Below, piece after piece: positions 24,885-36,940 of a stretch of DNA of 64,000 nt. Numbering within the stretch: the first letter of the stretch is position 1; each line of letters starts with the position of its first letter. The translations under genes were made by a program, and so were the position numbers. This stretch comes from Moniliophthora roreri (lineage: Eukaryota > Basidiomycota > Agaricomycetes > Agaricales > Marasmiaceae): positions 124,001-188,000 of the forward strand of contig LATX02000112.1 of the NCBI GenBank assembly GCA_001466705.2. Reading direction: 5' to 3'. Below the pieces are notes generated by a model. The model saw only the letters and a list, made by a program, of their open reading frames with translations, was not told the origin of the DNA and did not search any database.

Positions 24885-25955
24885 TTGCTTTAATGACAGG
24901 TACTCTAGAAGCCCAGATACTCCATTACGCCCTTCCCGACGATGTAAAACGAGCTTCCCAACAGTCCTGTATCAAATCGGTGAGACCAAGGTCATTGAAA
25001 GGTAGTACAAACACATATACGTACCAAGGACAGTAAGCGAACCGAGGTATCCACCTCTCAGACGCTGTTCCAAGGAAACACTGTCAGTAAACGAAAGCGG
25101 TGGCGGTAGTAACGTGTACCTTGGTAGGATCCCCAGTCACGTAGCCACGGGTATAGAAGTACCTTGACAGGGACCATAGGCCAGTGAGAGAGGCTGCGAG
25201 GATCGGATATTTGGCGGCTGCGATGCAGGTTCTACAGAGTATTCGCTGTGAATCTATGGTACCTGTAGCTTTAGGGACGAAAGAACGTACGTCAACCAGA
25301 CGATGGGAATGTTTTCGAGGGTATTTTGGTGTGCACCTAGGCACAAAAGTCAGTGTCCGGCAGCAGGAGCGTAGATGCATTGTAGGCGTACGTTGAGCAC
25401 AGTTGAACTTTTTTGCCTCAAGTGACGCCTCCTCTTGTGCCTTTTCGGCGTAAACTTTGGATTCAAAATCAGTATCAAAATCGTGTTTGCGTGATTGAAT
25501 GGCGGGATGGCGACATACGTTGAGGATATGCAATCTTTGCGGCCTTTCTGTGTCTTCCTACGACAATTGATTGACCAATGAGAAGGACGACGGTGGAAAG
25601 TAGAGATGCGCCAACGAGAGGCAGGCTAGAATTAGGTGAGTACAATCCATAGCTCTGAATTGGTGTAGACACTCACCCATCTGGAACAATTATAGTGGTG
25701 GGCATCGTTTAGTAGGAGAATCGAGAGGTGGTATCAGTGGTTAAGTAAACTCGGTCGATGTCTAATTCCCTTTTATTGCCAGCTATTTTCCCACTGGACA
25801 TCGAGGGCCGCGTCATGCGCATCGTTCGGCAATAAAGTTGAACATCCGAGAAGACCACGTATCATTTCGGTGTGCCAATCATTCCGTCGGGATTTCCTGC
25901 TGCAGTGCAGCCCTGAGATGCTGACTAGTGCTGACCAAATTGCTGACAGAATGGG
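24885..25955. repeat. tandem duplication, unit 1 (MAPEG gene plus promoter)
   Basis: This segment is highly similar to 26905-27935 in the same orientation, through coding exons, introns and about 230 bp upstream of the start (shared GTCGAGGGCCGCGTCATGCG and ATGCTGACTAGTGCTGAC-like blocks). Boundaries are by eye. About 950 bp of unrelated sequence separates the units. Confidence 0.85.
24905..25705 (-). CDS. MAPEG-family protein, microsomal GST-3-like, copy 1
   Basis: A small membrane protein of about 150 residues related to microsomal glutathione S-transferase 3 and leukotriene-C4-synthase-like MAPEG proteins, which conjugate glutathione or reduce lipid peroxides in the ER membrane. The spliced product begins MPTTIIVPDGLPLVGASLL and contains the hallmark KKFNCAQRAHQNTLENIP, then hydrophobic helices and GDPTKRLRGGYLGS, ending VGKGVMEYLGF with the stop at 24905-24907. 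The AHQNTLE piece begins a separate exon, with donor C|GTACGCC and acceptor TAG|GTGC. The start at 25705 lies in a short first exon. All junctions stay in frame. Paired with copy 2 at 26919-27725. Confidence 0.88.
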
Positions 25956-26904
25956 ATTACATCGACAAGATCACTCGCAACGCGTTTTTGCCCTAAGACA
26001 GCAGCCCGAGCTTGACCCGAGCTCGAGCACACGTAGGTTGTTCTCTGACCAACATGCATGTGTATGACTGAACAGACTAACAACGTATCAAGCCGCATGA
26101 ATTTGAGCGTATCAACCCTTAGGCGTTGCTTGAACGTGAGCTGAAACTCGCTATAGCACATCCACAATTAACATTGATACTATTATAGTGACAATATGAA
26201 CGTTTTCGACCGTCTTCATTGGCATTGGATGCGACAGCGCAAAAACACATTCAATATGAATATGTCCCCAGCAGGTAACTCACTAGATGCAGCGGTATAG
26301 GACTGAGGTACTCTAGTGACCGCGAGCAAGGAAGAGATGTGGGAATTTCGACGGCGTGAGATGCGGGAATCACTCGAGGGAATGACTAGAGTAGTTCGTG
26401 GATTGGAAAGAGAGCTGTCCTGGCGCCGTTGCACTAGACGAAAAGTGAGATGTTTGTTATGGAGACACGACGCTTCATAGCCCTGCCCATCAGGTTCTCC
26501 AAAGCTGACGTCTCAAGGAAAATTTCTTACAACTCCGGGTTGCAGACAGGATATGCCGGTTTCGTCGGCGTCGTTCACCTGGAAATGACCGCGTTATTTA
26601 TGTACTTGTTACCTGAGGCTGTAGTGAAACTTGAAAATGAGCTGATACGCATTGGAAGAAACTTACAACGCGTCCTGAATATTCCATCCAATTTTGCATC
26701 TCTTGACGACAATAATAGAAACCATGTCCAAGAGGCCATAGGTCGAAGTCGCTGAACCAGCACGGGTTGACCTATAGTGATTGTTCTAAGTTGCAAGCTA
26801 TGTATGAGGTGCATTTCACTCGGGCTGACACAGATTGTTGCCTCGGGGCATGGCTTTCCGAATTCCAGGTTGATAAATAATGTTAATTAATAAATGATCA
26901 AACT
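25956..26904. other. spacer between the duplicated MAPEG genes
   Basis: This stretch is not shared by the two duplicated units. The best open frame (26450-26755, plus, 101 residues) has no recognisable domain, no introns and no support. I see no transposon ends. Confidence 0.4.
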
Positions 26905-27935
26905 TGCTTTAATGTACTTTAGAATCCCAGATACTCCATTACGCCCTTCCCGACGATGTAGAACGAGCTTCCCAACAGTCCTGTATCAACCCGGTGAGAC
27001 TAAGGTCATCGAAAGGTAGTACAAACACATATACGTACCAAGAACAGTAACCGAACCAAGACGTCCACCCCCCGAACGCTGTTTCAGGGAAACAGTGTCA
27101 GTCAACGAAGACGGTAATAGGTAATGTAACGTGTACCTTGGAAGGATCCCCAGTCACGTAGCCACGGGTATAGAAGTATCTTGACAGGGTCCACAAACCA
27201 GTGAGAGAGGCTGCGAGGATCGGGTATTTGATGGCTGTGATACAGGTTCTACAGAGGACTCGGTCTAAGTCTGTATTTCCGCTTTTATGGACGAAAGAAC
27301 GTACGTCAACCAGACGATGTGGATGTTTTCGAGGGTGTTTTGGTGAGCACCTAGTACGCGCAAGTCAGTGCCTGATAACAGGAGTGCAGTGTGCAGTGTA
27401 GGCGTACGTTGAGCACAGTTGAACTTCTTTGCCTCAAACGACGCCTCCTCTTGTGCCTTTTCAGCGTAAACTTTGGTTTCAAAATCAGTATCAAAATCGT
27501 GTTTGCGTGATTGAATGGCGGGATGGCGACATACGTTGAGGATATGCAATCTTTGCGGCCTTTCTGTGTCTTCCTACGACAACTGATTGACCAATGAGAA
27601 GGACGATGGTGGAAAGTAGAGATGCGCCAACAAGAGGCAGGCTAGAATTCTTCAGGTGAGTACAATCCATAGCTCTGAATTCGTGTAGACACTCACCCAT
27701 CTGGAACAATTATAGTGGTGGGCATCGTTCAGCAGACAATTCGAGAGGTGGTGTCGGTGAGGAATAGTTGAACTCGGTCGATCTATGGTTCCCTTTATGC
27801 CAATGATTTTCCAGTGGACGTCGAGGGCCGCGTCATGCGGCAGCATTTCAGGAAATCACGTTGTCATTTCGATGTGCCAATCTTCCCATCGGGATTTCCT
27901 GCAGCCCTGGTGCTGACTAGTGCTGACAGAGGATT
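26905..27935. repeat. tandem duplication, unit 2 (MAPEG gene plus promoter)
   Basis: Sister segment of 24885-25955 in the same orientation. Differences are scattered substitutions and small indels, including a few extra bases near the first intron acceptor, and are densest in introns, as expected for two retained genes. Confidence 0.85.
26919..27725 (-). CDS. MAPEG-family protein, microsomal GST-3-like, copy 2
   Basis: Same exon layout and nearly the same protein as copy 1: start at 27725, KVYAEKAQEEASFEAKKFNC then AHQNTLENIHIVWL, ending KGVMEYLGF with the stop at 26919-26921. All splice signals corresponding to copy 1 are kept, although the third intron has diverged, and I found no frame break. 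A role in glutathione-dependent detoxification next to monooxygenases is a family-based inference. Confidence 0.86.
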
Positions 27936-29286
27936 CATCAGCATGTACGCGTTTACGTACCGTGCTGACGTCTACGAACTGCCTTGACGTCTCTGCGGTG
28001 CCTTGCACTGGATTCTACATCCCTTGATCGAAATTCAGCTGCAGGACTCACGGATTCTGTATGTTCTTCAAGATTCACTGGGATATCCAGCAAACGCGTC
28101 CGACAATATTCTTGAGCACCTGGGTGGAGGGTACCATAGAAGAGGAATTTCGGGCAGTTACCTGGCAATCCCTCAGATGGCTAGGGAGAATTCTGGGATT
28201 ACGCAGCTACGGTTTACTAGCAAGTATGGCTTTTCTGTTACCGACAATAACGTAACAGCATTCCGCCATCAAGAGTCCGAGACGTCAAAGAACACGGTCA
28301 CTCTTACACCCTCGGTGTGCCACTCGAAAAGATCATCGCTCAAGGGAACTCGTAAAGATCAAAGCGCTCTGGAACTTAGTATAGTAGCGGTACTACTTCG
28401 CAATGCAATTTATAATTACATTGTCAACGTCAAAGTAGATCCGCCGGAACCTCCTATCTGCGCTCTCGTCCAACTTTTGCTCAGCTTATGGCTCAACAGT
28501 ATCGAGCGCAAGACTGCTCATTCACATCCACGTTTGTGGCCCTGACTCAACCGGGAAATGATGAGGTGTTACCAGGGTTGGCTCCATGTGAGAGTCAGAA
28601 TTCGCACGTCTTTGGCCATATTGAATTGGGTTTCGTCCATTGCTCAAGATTCAGCGCCTTCGCTACTGCTGTCACTATTACACTAACAATCATCGCCATT
28701 GGCCAGCGGCTCGTTTAAATCTAACTATACTCCCTCGCTAGAGCATCCTTTCCGGTCCCGTACACGGTAGACCGTTGAGGGGTGATTCTCCTGCTGGTCC
28801 CATGCGAATGAGTGGTTCGATCCTTCAAACTTCAAGCCAAGGCGGCAGAGTCAGCCAGCATTGGGCTAAAAGTCACGTACTAAACCTGTCGCCTGATGAT
28901 CGACTTGGGAGCCTGCAGGAGCTGAGGATGTATTCTTGCGCTTCTTTTCCGCTCTGGATGCTTAACATCAACATTACATCTGCGACTTTTTTTTTTTTCC
29001 AAAATCAAATATAACGTCTTTGCAATAGAATTATCTACATGCGAGCGAAGACTATTCCACGTGAATTATTCGAAACTGTATGGCTTCCGGAAAACGCTCA
29101 GGCAATGAAAAGTCAGAGTAGTAGTATGTATAACACGACTGCAGTGAAGCCGAGGAACACTCGCGTCACTTTATCGATTCCTGCCGTGGATACAGCACTA
29201 TGTCAGAGTCAGAATCAGACTTTTCCAGCGTTGAAGAACACTCTGCAGAGAAAGTGACTATCAGCATCATGACATCAAGGGCAACA
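27936..29286. other. intergenic region, no gene supported
   Basis: A 180-codon open frame on plus (28003-28545) and a 76-codon frame (28488-28718) are present, but neither shows a domain, a signal peptide or a plausible intron pattern, and neither continues into conserved sequence. A T-tract lies near 28989-29000. This could be degraded coding DNA. Confidence 0.35.
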
Positions 29287-31240
29287 CTATCGCGTACTGT
29301 CCAACTCGAAGTCAGCGTAAAATCCTAGTATATCGGATATGTCGGTTGAGTCTTCCCAGTCAAGAGAATAATCTGGAGCACAGTTTTTGACGGCTCTTAG
29401 AACCGGAAGACCGATATTTCGAACGAGATCCGTTGTCGCAGGATTGGATCCCTGAAGAAGATGGAGCCTGTGAACGGCCTCGTATGTGTGGCGGTGCCAA
29501 TGTAGATTGACATTCTCTATACTAGACATGAAAGATGGAAGGCCCAATGCTGCTTCTGCAGCCTTCGACAGCCTTTCCTGCCCGGAGGGGTCAAAAGACC
29601 AGAAGTACTTCCTTCCCTCAGTCCATGATTTCCAGCTCGTTTCGTGCTCAGAAGGGCTAGGAATCGGTCCAATGAAAAAGTACACTGAGAGCATGATGTC
29701 GGCATTTTCTTCTGACATTTGATGCCCTTTTTTGCGGTGGAAGCCAAGCCAGAAGCCATTGCTCATAGCTGTTGGTATGGATGAGAAGAATGACCACGCA
29801 AGCCAAAGTTAGAGTTCACCATATTGATCCCATTTGCCTTCATCAATCTGAAGTCGGCTGAACACGCCATATGCCTGAGCAAGCCATGATTCGCCCAACG
29901 TGTCGAGGTCCTCTCCAGGGAGCAAGCTGTATCGCAGAACTATCCGGCGGACATGCTGAATATCCATTGGAGTAAGCATAAACCTATATTCATTGTCAGT
30001 TCGCAGCGGGTATTTTGTCAAACTCCTACATACCGAACCGAACCGTCTTCCATAACCATTTGACTCTTTCTCATTGCTTCAGGGATATCGTCCACTCTCC
30101 ACAACCCGTAATGCCATCTTTCTCTCGCCTCCGCCCACTCATAGATGCTCTCCCGATGGTGCGTATTATAGATTGTGCCTGCAAGGGTGGAGAATTGGTG
30201 AACTGCTTCATCAGTCAGCCGTTCCCCAATGCCCCCGCTAGACCAGCCGATTCCCCGCAGAATAGCGCGAATGGAGAGAGCTCCGGTGAGATAGTCAACG
30301 ACGGCGTTTAGGTCGCTGTACGTTTGAACGGACAGTAAAGAGGAGCGTCCCTGGCCCATTAAATGTGGCTCATGGCCAAAGCCAGTAACCATCCAGGTGC
30401 GATTTGATGTGAATGAAATGTACGGTCCTCTGCACAGCGCGCCGGTCCTCGGATCAATCCAGAGTTCACCTATATCCTACATAATTTTAGCATTCGCACA
30501 GGAATATACCTCGGGCGAGGGGGGGGGAAGTCTTACAACGCCTTCGTCCGTGATTCTCCTTTTGTTGAACTGTGAAATGGGGTATTAGCCAAGATCAAAC
30601 GAGGTAAGGATAGCATAGCATACTTGATATGCAAAATACGTATAGAGAATGGGGGAGATATGATCTTGCACAAGGATAATTCGTGTTAAAAGAATCAGCG
30701 CTGTATGAGAAGATTGGGTTTGGCATAAGTTGGAATCGTGAATTGTCAGCGGGCCGCACCATCATAGAATATCAATGCAGGAAGAGTGTTGTTGTAGCCG
30801 AAGAGTTGGACAACGCCCGGATTCCTAACGATAACGAATGGTCTTTAATCCAGATTCCATTGAACCGAAGAATAAGATCATCCTACTTGATACGGGAAAA
30901 CTGCTTAAAGTCCTGTTTGAAGATCTGTGTTCGGTCTATGATGTTAAATACAGCAGAATTGGGACATGCTCTTTCTGACCGTGTAGGCGTCTGGACCACT
31001 GTAGCCAACATACAGAAATTCTTTTTCTCCGTCTTCACCACGGACATGAGCAACGCTAATGGTGCGATGGGCGACTCCTTCCTGTCGGTTCCTCCCATTG
31101 TAACTTCTAATTGCTGTTTCGCCGACGACCCTCGTAACATACACATCGCCCGTTCGAATCTTCCTATACTGATAGTAGGACGTTGAAATCGTTAGGTCGA
31201 GCCTCAATAGTTCATACGGACCACAGTGAACGCACGTCAT
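29287..31240 (-). CDS. multi-exon protein of unknown function, mushroom-lineage family
   Basis: Exons join in frame from MTCVHCGPYELL (31240) through GDVYVTRVVGETAIRSYNGR, EFLYVGYSGPDAYT, IFKQDFKQFSRIK, NPGVVQLFGYNNTLPALIFY, LILLTRIILVQDHISPILYT, DIGELWIDPRTGALCRGPY and GRSSLLSVQTYSDLNAVVDY to the final exon at 29287-29766 (SNGFWLGFHRKKGHQ). At least seven introns with normal signals are needed, which argues for a real gene. I recall the NPxVVQLFGYN...ALIFYDALI pattern from Agaricomycete hypothetical proteins. The first third vaguely resembles a protein-kinase N-lobe (HPNIVQLxG-like), but I see no catalytic HRD or DFG. No function is assigned. Confidence 0.72.
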
Positions 31241-32174
31241 CCCATATCGTTGAGTTCCTATCCCCCTGGTTCATACGTTGCGGCTTATTTCCATATATTT
31301 GGGTTATGTACTGAGATCCTTCGACATTTGTGAGCTGACTATTTTGTATGGAGAACTTTGAAGATCCTTGCAGGAAAACCATGGAGTTGAAAGTCCGGAA
31401 GAAGGAAGGGTGCGGGCAAGACCAAAAATATAGTCTTGGCTTTATACCGACTCGGACATGGCTCGCGCGGCGAGTGAGCTTGTGTCTCGTCCGTTAGGCC
31501 GGTTATATCTTGACGACCATCATTACTGACCAGAAATACACTCGAGGATCTGGGAAAGTGGAGGAAGTTTTTGCTGTTGGGTGAATTCGTTGATTTGACG
31601 TCAGCTTTTGATGGCCGGATTATCGGGTTGTCTCGCCATTGTTGCTGCATGCTTGACGTTCATATCAAGCGAGCCTGCGAGCGATTCTAGTCAGCCTGAG
31701 GGAGATTAGCTCAACGTCAAATATTTGGAGTAGTGATTTACGAAAGCCTCGCAGATTGCCGGGCTGCGGAAACCTCAGGTTTCAAATTTCAGGTTTGCAT
31801 CACCGCCACCATCAACTTGTAAAAATCCAATCACTGATGGACTGATGGAATAACCACTTGGCGGATGGCGTTCCTCGTGTGTCCATTAAGTTGAGAACTC
31901 TCTCTGATCTGTTAGAGTCCGATGTCGGAGTCACGGTTCACCGAGGACGTCGAGACCCGGGCGACCCAGTAGACTCAGGCCATGGAGGTCACCGTCGTCA
32001 GATGCCTTCGGCGGGGAAAACAAACTATAAACGGCGAATAGTAGAGAGATGAACTTTTTCCCCACCCCCAACCTGGTAACGCTCCATGAAATCACGCCAG
32101 TTGCACGACACGTAGTTTTATGTTTCCCTAGCAAATGCAGCGACCAAAAACGGACGGTTTTCCAACTTTAATTA
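31241..32174. other. intergenic region
   Basis: No supportable gene. The minus-strand frame at 31339-31650 and the plus-strand frame at 31858-32052 lack recognisable content. Confidence 0.35.
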
Positions 32175-34058
32175 TCAAGCCCGCGCCTTCAATGCAGAAG
32201 CATGGCTAGTCAAGGTGAGGTAAACCGGGTTATCTGGATAGATCGCATATCCATCATCAGGTGTCCTCTGCCCATTGCTCAACACACTCCCAGCTTGCCT
32301 GTAGAAAAGTAATTAGTGAAATAAGTAAATGCGCATCCCAAAATTTCAAGAGCTCACCATATAAGATTACCCGTAAGACCAGAGCTTATAACAGTGGACA
32401 ACCAAGTAGTGTAAGTAGAGTTCTGCGAATTTTTAACACCAAATTCTTCAAGAATGACAGGCTTGTTGGCGGATTTTTGAGAAGCAGCGTGATCTTTGAT
32501 CCACTGAGAACCCCAGGCAGTCGGGTCGGTCTTTTGGCCCCAGTTTTCCGGGTAGCACTATGGGGCACTTCTAAGCTATCGGATCGCTTGGTGAGCGTGA
32601 CTGGACTTACATGGGTTGTGCCAAAGTCAAGCGTGCTGATCTTCAAGTTGGCGTCAAAGTCAATACCTTCGCTACCTCTGGGGGCTCATCAGTATAGTAA
32701 TATGGCCTTGTAACACTGCACGCACTGGTACAGGAACGACGAGCTTCCGTGCCTGTTGAAGAAACCTTCATCTCCAAGAGCAACAAGGTGGTTCGAGTCG
32801 ATGGACTTGATGTACGCTGAAATATCGGTAGCCCATTTTGTTATAGTAGCTGGAGTGCAGGTTCCCGATGTTTTGCTGGTTTAAAAGACAATTGAGAACA
32901 GACCGTCCGAGGTTTGGGTTTGTAGACATACCCAGTGGTTCCCTTACACCTCGGTTCGTTCGCTTAATGGGATATATCGGCTTTCAAATATGTTGATCGT
33001 AAGTAGGAAGAGACAGACCGAGTTCCCAAGCCTATCAGGAGATCATGAGTTCAGTATGTATAGGATGAAAGATAATTCAACTTAACGCACCATGATCGTA
33101 GGCTCATTCTTGTATCGGCCAACGAAGGCGTTGATGTAGTTCTTGTAAGCGCTCTAACAAAATCGATCCGTCGGTACACCTTGTGCGACATACGAGCATT
33201 CAATACTTACTATGACTTTTGCGTTCGTGTAGAAGAGATCATGGGGTTGATCGTTTCCAATAATCTAGTTAATGTAGACGTCCATTCCGCTGAAGAGGTG
33301 ACAAGATTGGATCAGTAAATCTAACACCAGGATCGAGTGTTTGATGTTCTCACCCATAGTCACTCCAGTTATTTGTGCTTTCAAGAGGTAAGTCGTAATT
33401 GAGGAATGAATGAGAGAACGGCCCTTACAGTGGCACAATGAGCCGAATCCCGTTAGCCTTTGCTGCAGCGACTACATTGTCTGTATATCATGAGCTTGAC
33501 GTGAATGAATCTAGGACATGAGCACATCAGCAAATCACCAAAGTTTTGTAGTCCATCAGGACCAGTATTGATAGTCTGTGTCGATCCGGACCAACTTTGG
33601 TAGTATGGGACTCCGGGCAGACTGGTGATTTCGTGGAAACCCCTGGGATCATAGAGAATATCTGACATTTCAAATCGATGCGAGTGCGAAGAGAGATTCT
33701 CCTACATAGTTCTAGAGCCACGATAAGTGTAAGGAAAGGTGGTTGTGTGGGTATGCGTGAAGCTGATGACCGAACGCACCTTGCAACGGTTGCGCCGGTC
33801 TTTGCGATACCAGCAAAGGCTTTGTTCATGTCGGTTGTACTGAGGCCTGACAAGCCAACCCAGTACGAGTTGGAACTGAATAACCAATGTTCATCAGGAG
33901 CGAGCACTGGATAGAGTGTGGAATACATACCCAATAACGGTGAACTTTGCGCCGTTCAAGGTGAAGCGTCGCCCGGAAGTCTTCACGAAATCTTGAGCGA
34001 CGGCCGAGGCAATCGAGAGTGCAAGAGCAGCAAAAACAAAACCAATGGGCACAAGCAT
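32175..34058 (-). pseudogene. GH5 mannanase paralogue without CBM1, inactivated by a nonsense codon
   Basis: Exon by exon this matches the mannanase at 22603-24724 but on the opposite strand. The start (34058) opens a signal peptide (FVFAALALSIASAVA) joined directly to DFVKTSGRRFTLNGAKF, so CBM1 and linker are absent. Later exons read DGLQNF, NVVAAAKANGIRLIVPL, ANEPRCKGTTG, HLVALGDEGFFN and finally TLTSHASALKARA with a stop at 32175-32177. In the exon reading G-G-M-D-V-Y-I-N, the next codon is TAG (33265-33267) where the paralogue has CAG. The stop precedes both catalytic Glu codons. The 6-nt micro-exon is AACTAT, which replaces the conserved Trp of R-T-W-G-F by Met, and its donor is weakened to GTAGGA. 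The remaining exons look intact, so inactivation seems recent. Confidence 0.88.
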
Positions 34059-34166
34059 AGTAACAGCACTTTGCTTTGCTTGGAAATTGCCTTGGTACTT
34101 ATCCCTCCAAGCTGTTGGGCATTTCGGCACTGTGGAATTCCATCATCTTTGCAATTTACATTAGGC

Positions 34167-34184
34167 AGCGAGAATTCTCCGCAA
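34167..34184 (-). promoter_or_regulatory. second copy of the mannanase promoter palindrome block
   Basis: Reverse complement of the same 18-mer found at 22470-22487. It lies 109-126 bp upstream of the relic's start codon. Confidence 0.5.
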
Positions 34185-35850
34185 TGAACACTGTCATAGT
34201 AAGATTGTCCACCTGCCAAAGAGAATTCTTATTATTGCAGGTCCTTGTACAGTGAAGCGTGCGGCGCAAAATGAACCGCAAGTAATAGAGCGATTCAGAA
34301 ACAAGGGCCCTGTTTGACTCCTGTATGGTCAACATCGTCGTCAAGTGAATGCCTCCACCTACGGAAGACATTCTAGCGTGCTAGAATGTTTAGCTTCTCT
34401 CATGGTTTGCCGTCCTGTCATGCACTGACCCGCCATTGTGACAATTAATGACTTCCCGTAAGGTTTTTTCGCCTAAAATCGAGCAATTAATCGTCTCAGA
34501 AGGATTATCCGAGGTTTTCCCGCAGGAACTCCAGCCTAGCCGTTCGTTGAATCCTCTGAGGGCCTTACAGGAACGCCATGGTGAATTAACTGTTCATTAA
34601 AATAATTTGATATTTCCCTCAGAAAGTCATCAGACTCGACAAATGAGAATCAAAACCTTGTGGGAAGTCATCCAGTGTTTGGACCAGGGGGGAGGGAAAT
34701 TTTTTTTTTTGTACATGGGGTCAAATTTTTTTTAAGGACCGTCGCAGTGAACCAACCAACCACTGACTACCATATATGGAAGGTAGTTCACATGACATCA
34801 CCGGCGCTAAGTAGCAAGCACCTGACTAGCGCTGGTCCTCTTCCCCCTTCGCATTAGGTAGGTTCAGCGAAGTGCGAGCACAATATACCGAAGTCTGCAG
34901 TAGAATGTTTCAAACTGTTTGTAAGGTTCATCTACATTATATTCTAGGTACAGGAACCCAAGCAAGCAACTGCAAATCTCTAGGGATTGATATCTGCTAA
35001 GATCTAAGGATAGTATGTTTATCCAGGGTGTAAGTTGGTTCAAGAAGGCATATAATGTAACCCTATTATGGAGAACTCCCAGTCCTATACAGCCGAACCA
35101 CCACAAACCCTTAAAATACCTGTGAGTGAGCCTCAAGGACCATGGGTGGGCAGGAAACTGATCTGGACCAGCATCCAAAAGGCATATAGGAGCAAATTTG
35201 AGTCTTTCTGCTATGAAGGTGGTCATAAAAGAACCTTTGGTTACTGAGAAAGTGTTCAAAATTTGAAAAAAAATTGGCTCAAAATTTTTTTTAAGCCGGC
35301 CATTGGCCAACCAACCAACCATCCTGGTGTTCCGGAACCATGGCCCACCTCCCCTCTGGTTCGGACGTTTTGGGCTTTAGAATGTAGCCTGGACCCTGGT
35401 GCATAGACAGTTGATGTTCCGATCGGATGGCCCTTGGTTTGGCAATAATTTGATGCTGTTTGGCCACCACAGTTGAAGGCCATGGCTGGGTATTCTCGGT
35501 GGAGTACAAACGTATCGTGCGGTGTGCACGAGCCAGACTTATATAAACTCCTCCAGGCGTCTTCACATGGCTAGCGGTGTGTTGGGCAGTAGCACCGAAA
35601 GCTAAATATTCTGAATGAATTCATCAGAATGAAGGATATTAACCAATTCATGCACTGTCTGCTTCGTGTTTGTTTTGTTACCCCCTAGCTTTAATCATGC
35701 CAAATCCTAGCCTAGTCTGAAGTAGATCCACCCTAGCTTTGTGCTGTCAGTCAATAGGAGCATATCTGGGGTGTGTATTAGATTCTGGGTGCTGGTACAT
35801 GTGTATTTCGAGAGAGCCGAGGCATGAGTAATTTCTCAGTGCAAGGTTCA
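34185..35850. other. intergenic region with short direct repeats
   Basis: Two A/T-tract segments followed by AACCAACCAACCA-like sequence occur in the same orientation near 34690-34765 and 35275-35330, about 580 bp apart, and frame a stretch with a 152-codon minus-strand frame (34864-35322). This looks like a non-autonomous or degraded mobile sequence rather than a gene; I could not name it. Confidence 0.35.
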
Positions 35851-36063
35851 TGTGATGTTTGCGGGAATGCTTGTCACACGAAGAGGGTCTCGAAAGAACA
35901 GGTATAAGTCTGTCGATTCAAAACCGCTGCTGGTCTCTACTCTATCTGCTCTAACTTATATACTGCGGGTACTGGCAGATAGGCGGATAACGGGTTAGGT
36001 ACGAGCGCAGGTAGTAAAGGTGTAGGTACGGGTGGCGGGTAACAACGGAGTTGGTGCATCACA
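35851..36063 (-). repeat. left LTR (3' LTR of the element)
   Basis: 213 bp, bounded by TGTGATG and GCATCACA. It aligns without gaps to the right LTR. All nine differences are C/G in the right copy and T/A here, and each is in a CpG of the right copy. Confidence 0.93.
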
Positions 36064-36404
36064 TACACCCTCCTAGTCCATGTAATGGGCTACATAAAGT
36101 GAAATAGTATAAGCATAAGAAAGGATCAAGTAAAGATAGTGGTATAAGAGGAAACTAGGGTTTCTCTGGGGTGCAAAATAGATGAAGGAGCGGAAGGTAT
36201 CAGGCTACAGCCATTGTGAAATGAAAGGATATGGAATGTGATGGTTTTTTGATAAGAAGAGTGGTCGTTGTTTATGGGTGTCGAAGAGGAAATGTTCAGA
36301 CACATTTAGCACAAGATTTGGATGATTTAAGACGATGTGTTTCCTCCATTTTGGCCTTCTTGACAGGGCGAATGTATCCTAAAGCACCCGTTTTGGCAGT
36401 GTTT

Positions 36405-36940
36405 CTAATGCCATTCGGCCTTCCTTTCGTTCTGAAGAGCCTTCTTCAACGTGATACTGGTCATGGTTTTGTGATCCTCAATGGGAACTGATGTGTATCC
36501 GGGGAGAAGGATCTCTTCCCCTTGCTCTACGCACTGATGTGGTTCGCAGTGGAATAGCTCCAGTNATCGTTGTCGGTGAGTGCGTAAGGTCTATCGATGA
36601 GCTTGTGTTTAGGATCATACACCGGTATCTTATAGTTTTGCCAGTGGCGGTTCGCGATCTGGGCGAAAGTGAGGTAACCGGGAACGTCTTCGGGAGGTTG
36701 GCCATCGGTCATCTTGATAGTCTTGGCTTGTTTGATTATTAGCCAGACATGCGAGGCACTGTAGACGTGACGGATGTTCTGCCCATGGATTTCAAATTCC
36801 TGTGGAGATCGGTGGATAATGCAACACGAGGAATTGTGTCCAGAAAGGTATTCGAAACAGAGCTCGTCAACGTCCATCGTAGCAGAGGAGCTAGTGGCCA
36901 TGTTGGAATACTCAATGGTGTAGGATGATGATGACGACAT
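36405..36940 (-). CDS. small third ORF of the retroelement (interrupted by an N gap)
   Basis: The frame starts at 36940 (MSSSSSYTIEYSNMATSS) and reads MDVDELCFEYLSGHNSSCC and KLIDRPYALTDND up to the gap at 36565. Beyond the gap a compatible frame reads EQGEEILLPGYTSVPIEDH and stops at 36405-36407. It lies downstream of pol in the element's orientation. I recognise no domain. The frame across the gap is unproven. Confidence 0.55.
36565..36565. other. single-N assembly gap
   Basis: One undetermined base splits the third ORF; single Ns elsewhere in this element sit at block duplications, so the gap size is probably a placeholder. Confidence 0.9.

Noticed and set aside
28003..28545. 180-codon open frame on the plus strand
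   Set aside because: No domain, no plausible intron structure and no continuation; other frames here also stay open for 60-70 codons, so length alone is weak evidence.
34864..35322. 152-codon minus-strand frame beside AT tracts and AACCAACC repeats
   Set aside because: Looks like part of a dispersed repeat; no recognisable protein motif. Recorded only as intergenic repeat-like sequence.
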